Shown: piece by piece, positions 63,619 to 64,000 of the stretch
Layout: each line of letters begins with the position of its first letter
How positions within the stretch are numbered: position 1 is the stretch's first letter
NCBI RefSeq assembly: GCF_000259195.1
Contig: NZ_JH650760.1
Span: forward strand, 183,219-247,218
From: Pseudomonas donghuensis
GTDB lineage: Bacteria; Pseudomonadota; Gammaproteobacteria; Pseudomonadales; Pseudomonadaceae
Reading direction: 5' to 3'
Length of the DNA stretch: 64,000 nucleotides
Translations under genes and position numbers: made by a program
The notes under the pieces: generated by a model
Database searches by the model: none
Told to the model about the DNA's origin: nothing
The model's input: only the letters and a program-made list of their open reading frames with translations

Positions 63619-64000
63619 ATGAACCTGTCCGCGCCTTTCATCGCCCGCCCAGTGGCGACGATGCTGCTGAGCCTGGCGATCATGCTGCTCGGTGGCGTCA
63701 GTTTCGGCCTGTTGCCGGTGGCGCCGTTGCCACAGATCGAATTCCCGGTCATCGTCGTCCAGGCCAACCTGCCGGGCGCCAGCCCCGAGGTCATGGCCTC
63801 GACCGTGGCCACGCCGCTGGAACGCTCCATGGGCGCCATCTCCGGGGTCAACACCCTGACCAGCAGCTCTAGCCAGGGCTCGACCCGGGTGATCCTCGGC
63901 TTCGACCAGGGCCGTGACATCGACGCGGCGGCGCGTGAAGTGCAAGCGGCGATCAATGCCTCGCGCAACCTGCTGCCCAGCGGCATGCGCAGCATGCCGA
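63619..64000 (+). CDS. mdtC: MdtC, RND efflux transporter (partial, cut by window end)
   Basis: The frame begins with ATG 63619 ([19 protein letters not shown]) just eight bases after the inverted repeat and is open to the end of the window, giving the first 127 residues. First helix, then the porter domain start [20 protein letters not shown] and [15 protein letters not shown] fit MdtC. It completes the heterotrimer with MdtB; the rest is outside. Confidence 0.92.
   Translation, partial: MNLSAPFIARPVATMLLSLAIMLLGGVSFGLLPVAPLPQIEFPVIVVQANLPGASPEVMASTVATPLERSMGAISGVNTLTSSSSQGSTRVILGFDQGRDIDAAAREVQAAINASRNLLPSGMRSMP

Overview
The window is a high-GC Pseudomonas-type chromosome segment, most like the P. 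putida / P. fluorescens lineage. This rests on gene content (MvaT-family nucleoid protein, OprD-family porin, ftrABCD iron uptake, D-lysine catabolism cluster, mdtABC) and on many Pseudomonas-style REP palindromes at gene ends. No tRNA, rRNA, CRISPR array, transposase or prophage was seen. It is core/accessory mosaic chromosome, not a mobile island.

Layout. 1-4.9 kb: end of moaA, then an Anr-box-preceded anaerobic ribonucleotide reductase operon in which the glycyl-radical tail of NrdD is a separate 55-residue gene between nrdD and nrdG, followed by a chemoreceptor. 4.9-8.1 kb: ftrABCD ferrous iron uptake (minus strand) with a Fur-like site. 8.1-12.7 kb: a small DUF3079-type gene behind a second perfect Anr box, a two-component flavin monooxygenase, an N-terminally short NCS1 permease, gloA. 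12.8-17.4 kb: MvaT-family regulator, porin, cobF, glycosyltransferase, response regulator. 17.7-24.2 kb: a five-gene signalling operon (hybrid kinase with three receivers, CheR, a stand-alone CheB domain, a receiver-kinase and a receiver). 24.3-30 kb: degenerate PAAR gene, TetR, 3-hydroxyacyl-CoA dehydrogenase, thiolase, AraC, periplasmic catalase.

30-38 kb: DapA-like lyase plus class II aldolase with a divergent XRE-cupin regulator and its palindromic operator, AraC, LysE exporter, an SDR lacking the YxxxK pair, two lipoproteins, an M16 peptidase homologue lacking the zinc motif. 38-42 kb: Fur-regulated fecI-fecR and a TonB-dependent receptor interrupted by one in-frame amber codon. 42-48.7 kb: LysR/EamA pair, MOSC protein, class I amidotransferase, HpaR-like MarR, small membrane protein, acyltransferase-like membrane protein.

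48.9-58.2 kb: a complete upper D-lysine module: ABC transporter for a basic amino acid, amaD oxidase, RpiR regulator with operator, dpkA, amaC aminotransferase, then a HAAAP-family amino acid transporter whose leader can form two mutually exclusive hairpins. 58.3-64 kb: tpx and the mdtABC RND efflux operon, cut off by the window end inside mdtC.

The strongest observations are the physically split NrdD, the two perfect Anr boxes, the nonsense-interrupted siderophore receptor, the compensated frameshift in the PAAR remnant, the catalytic-residue losses in the SDR and M16 proteins, and several perfect inverted repeats in 5' leaders.
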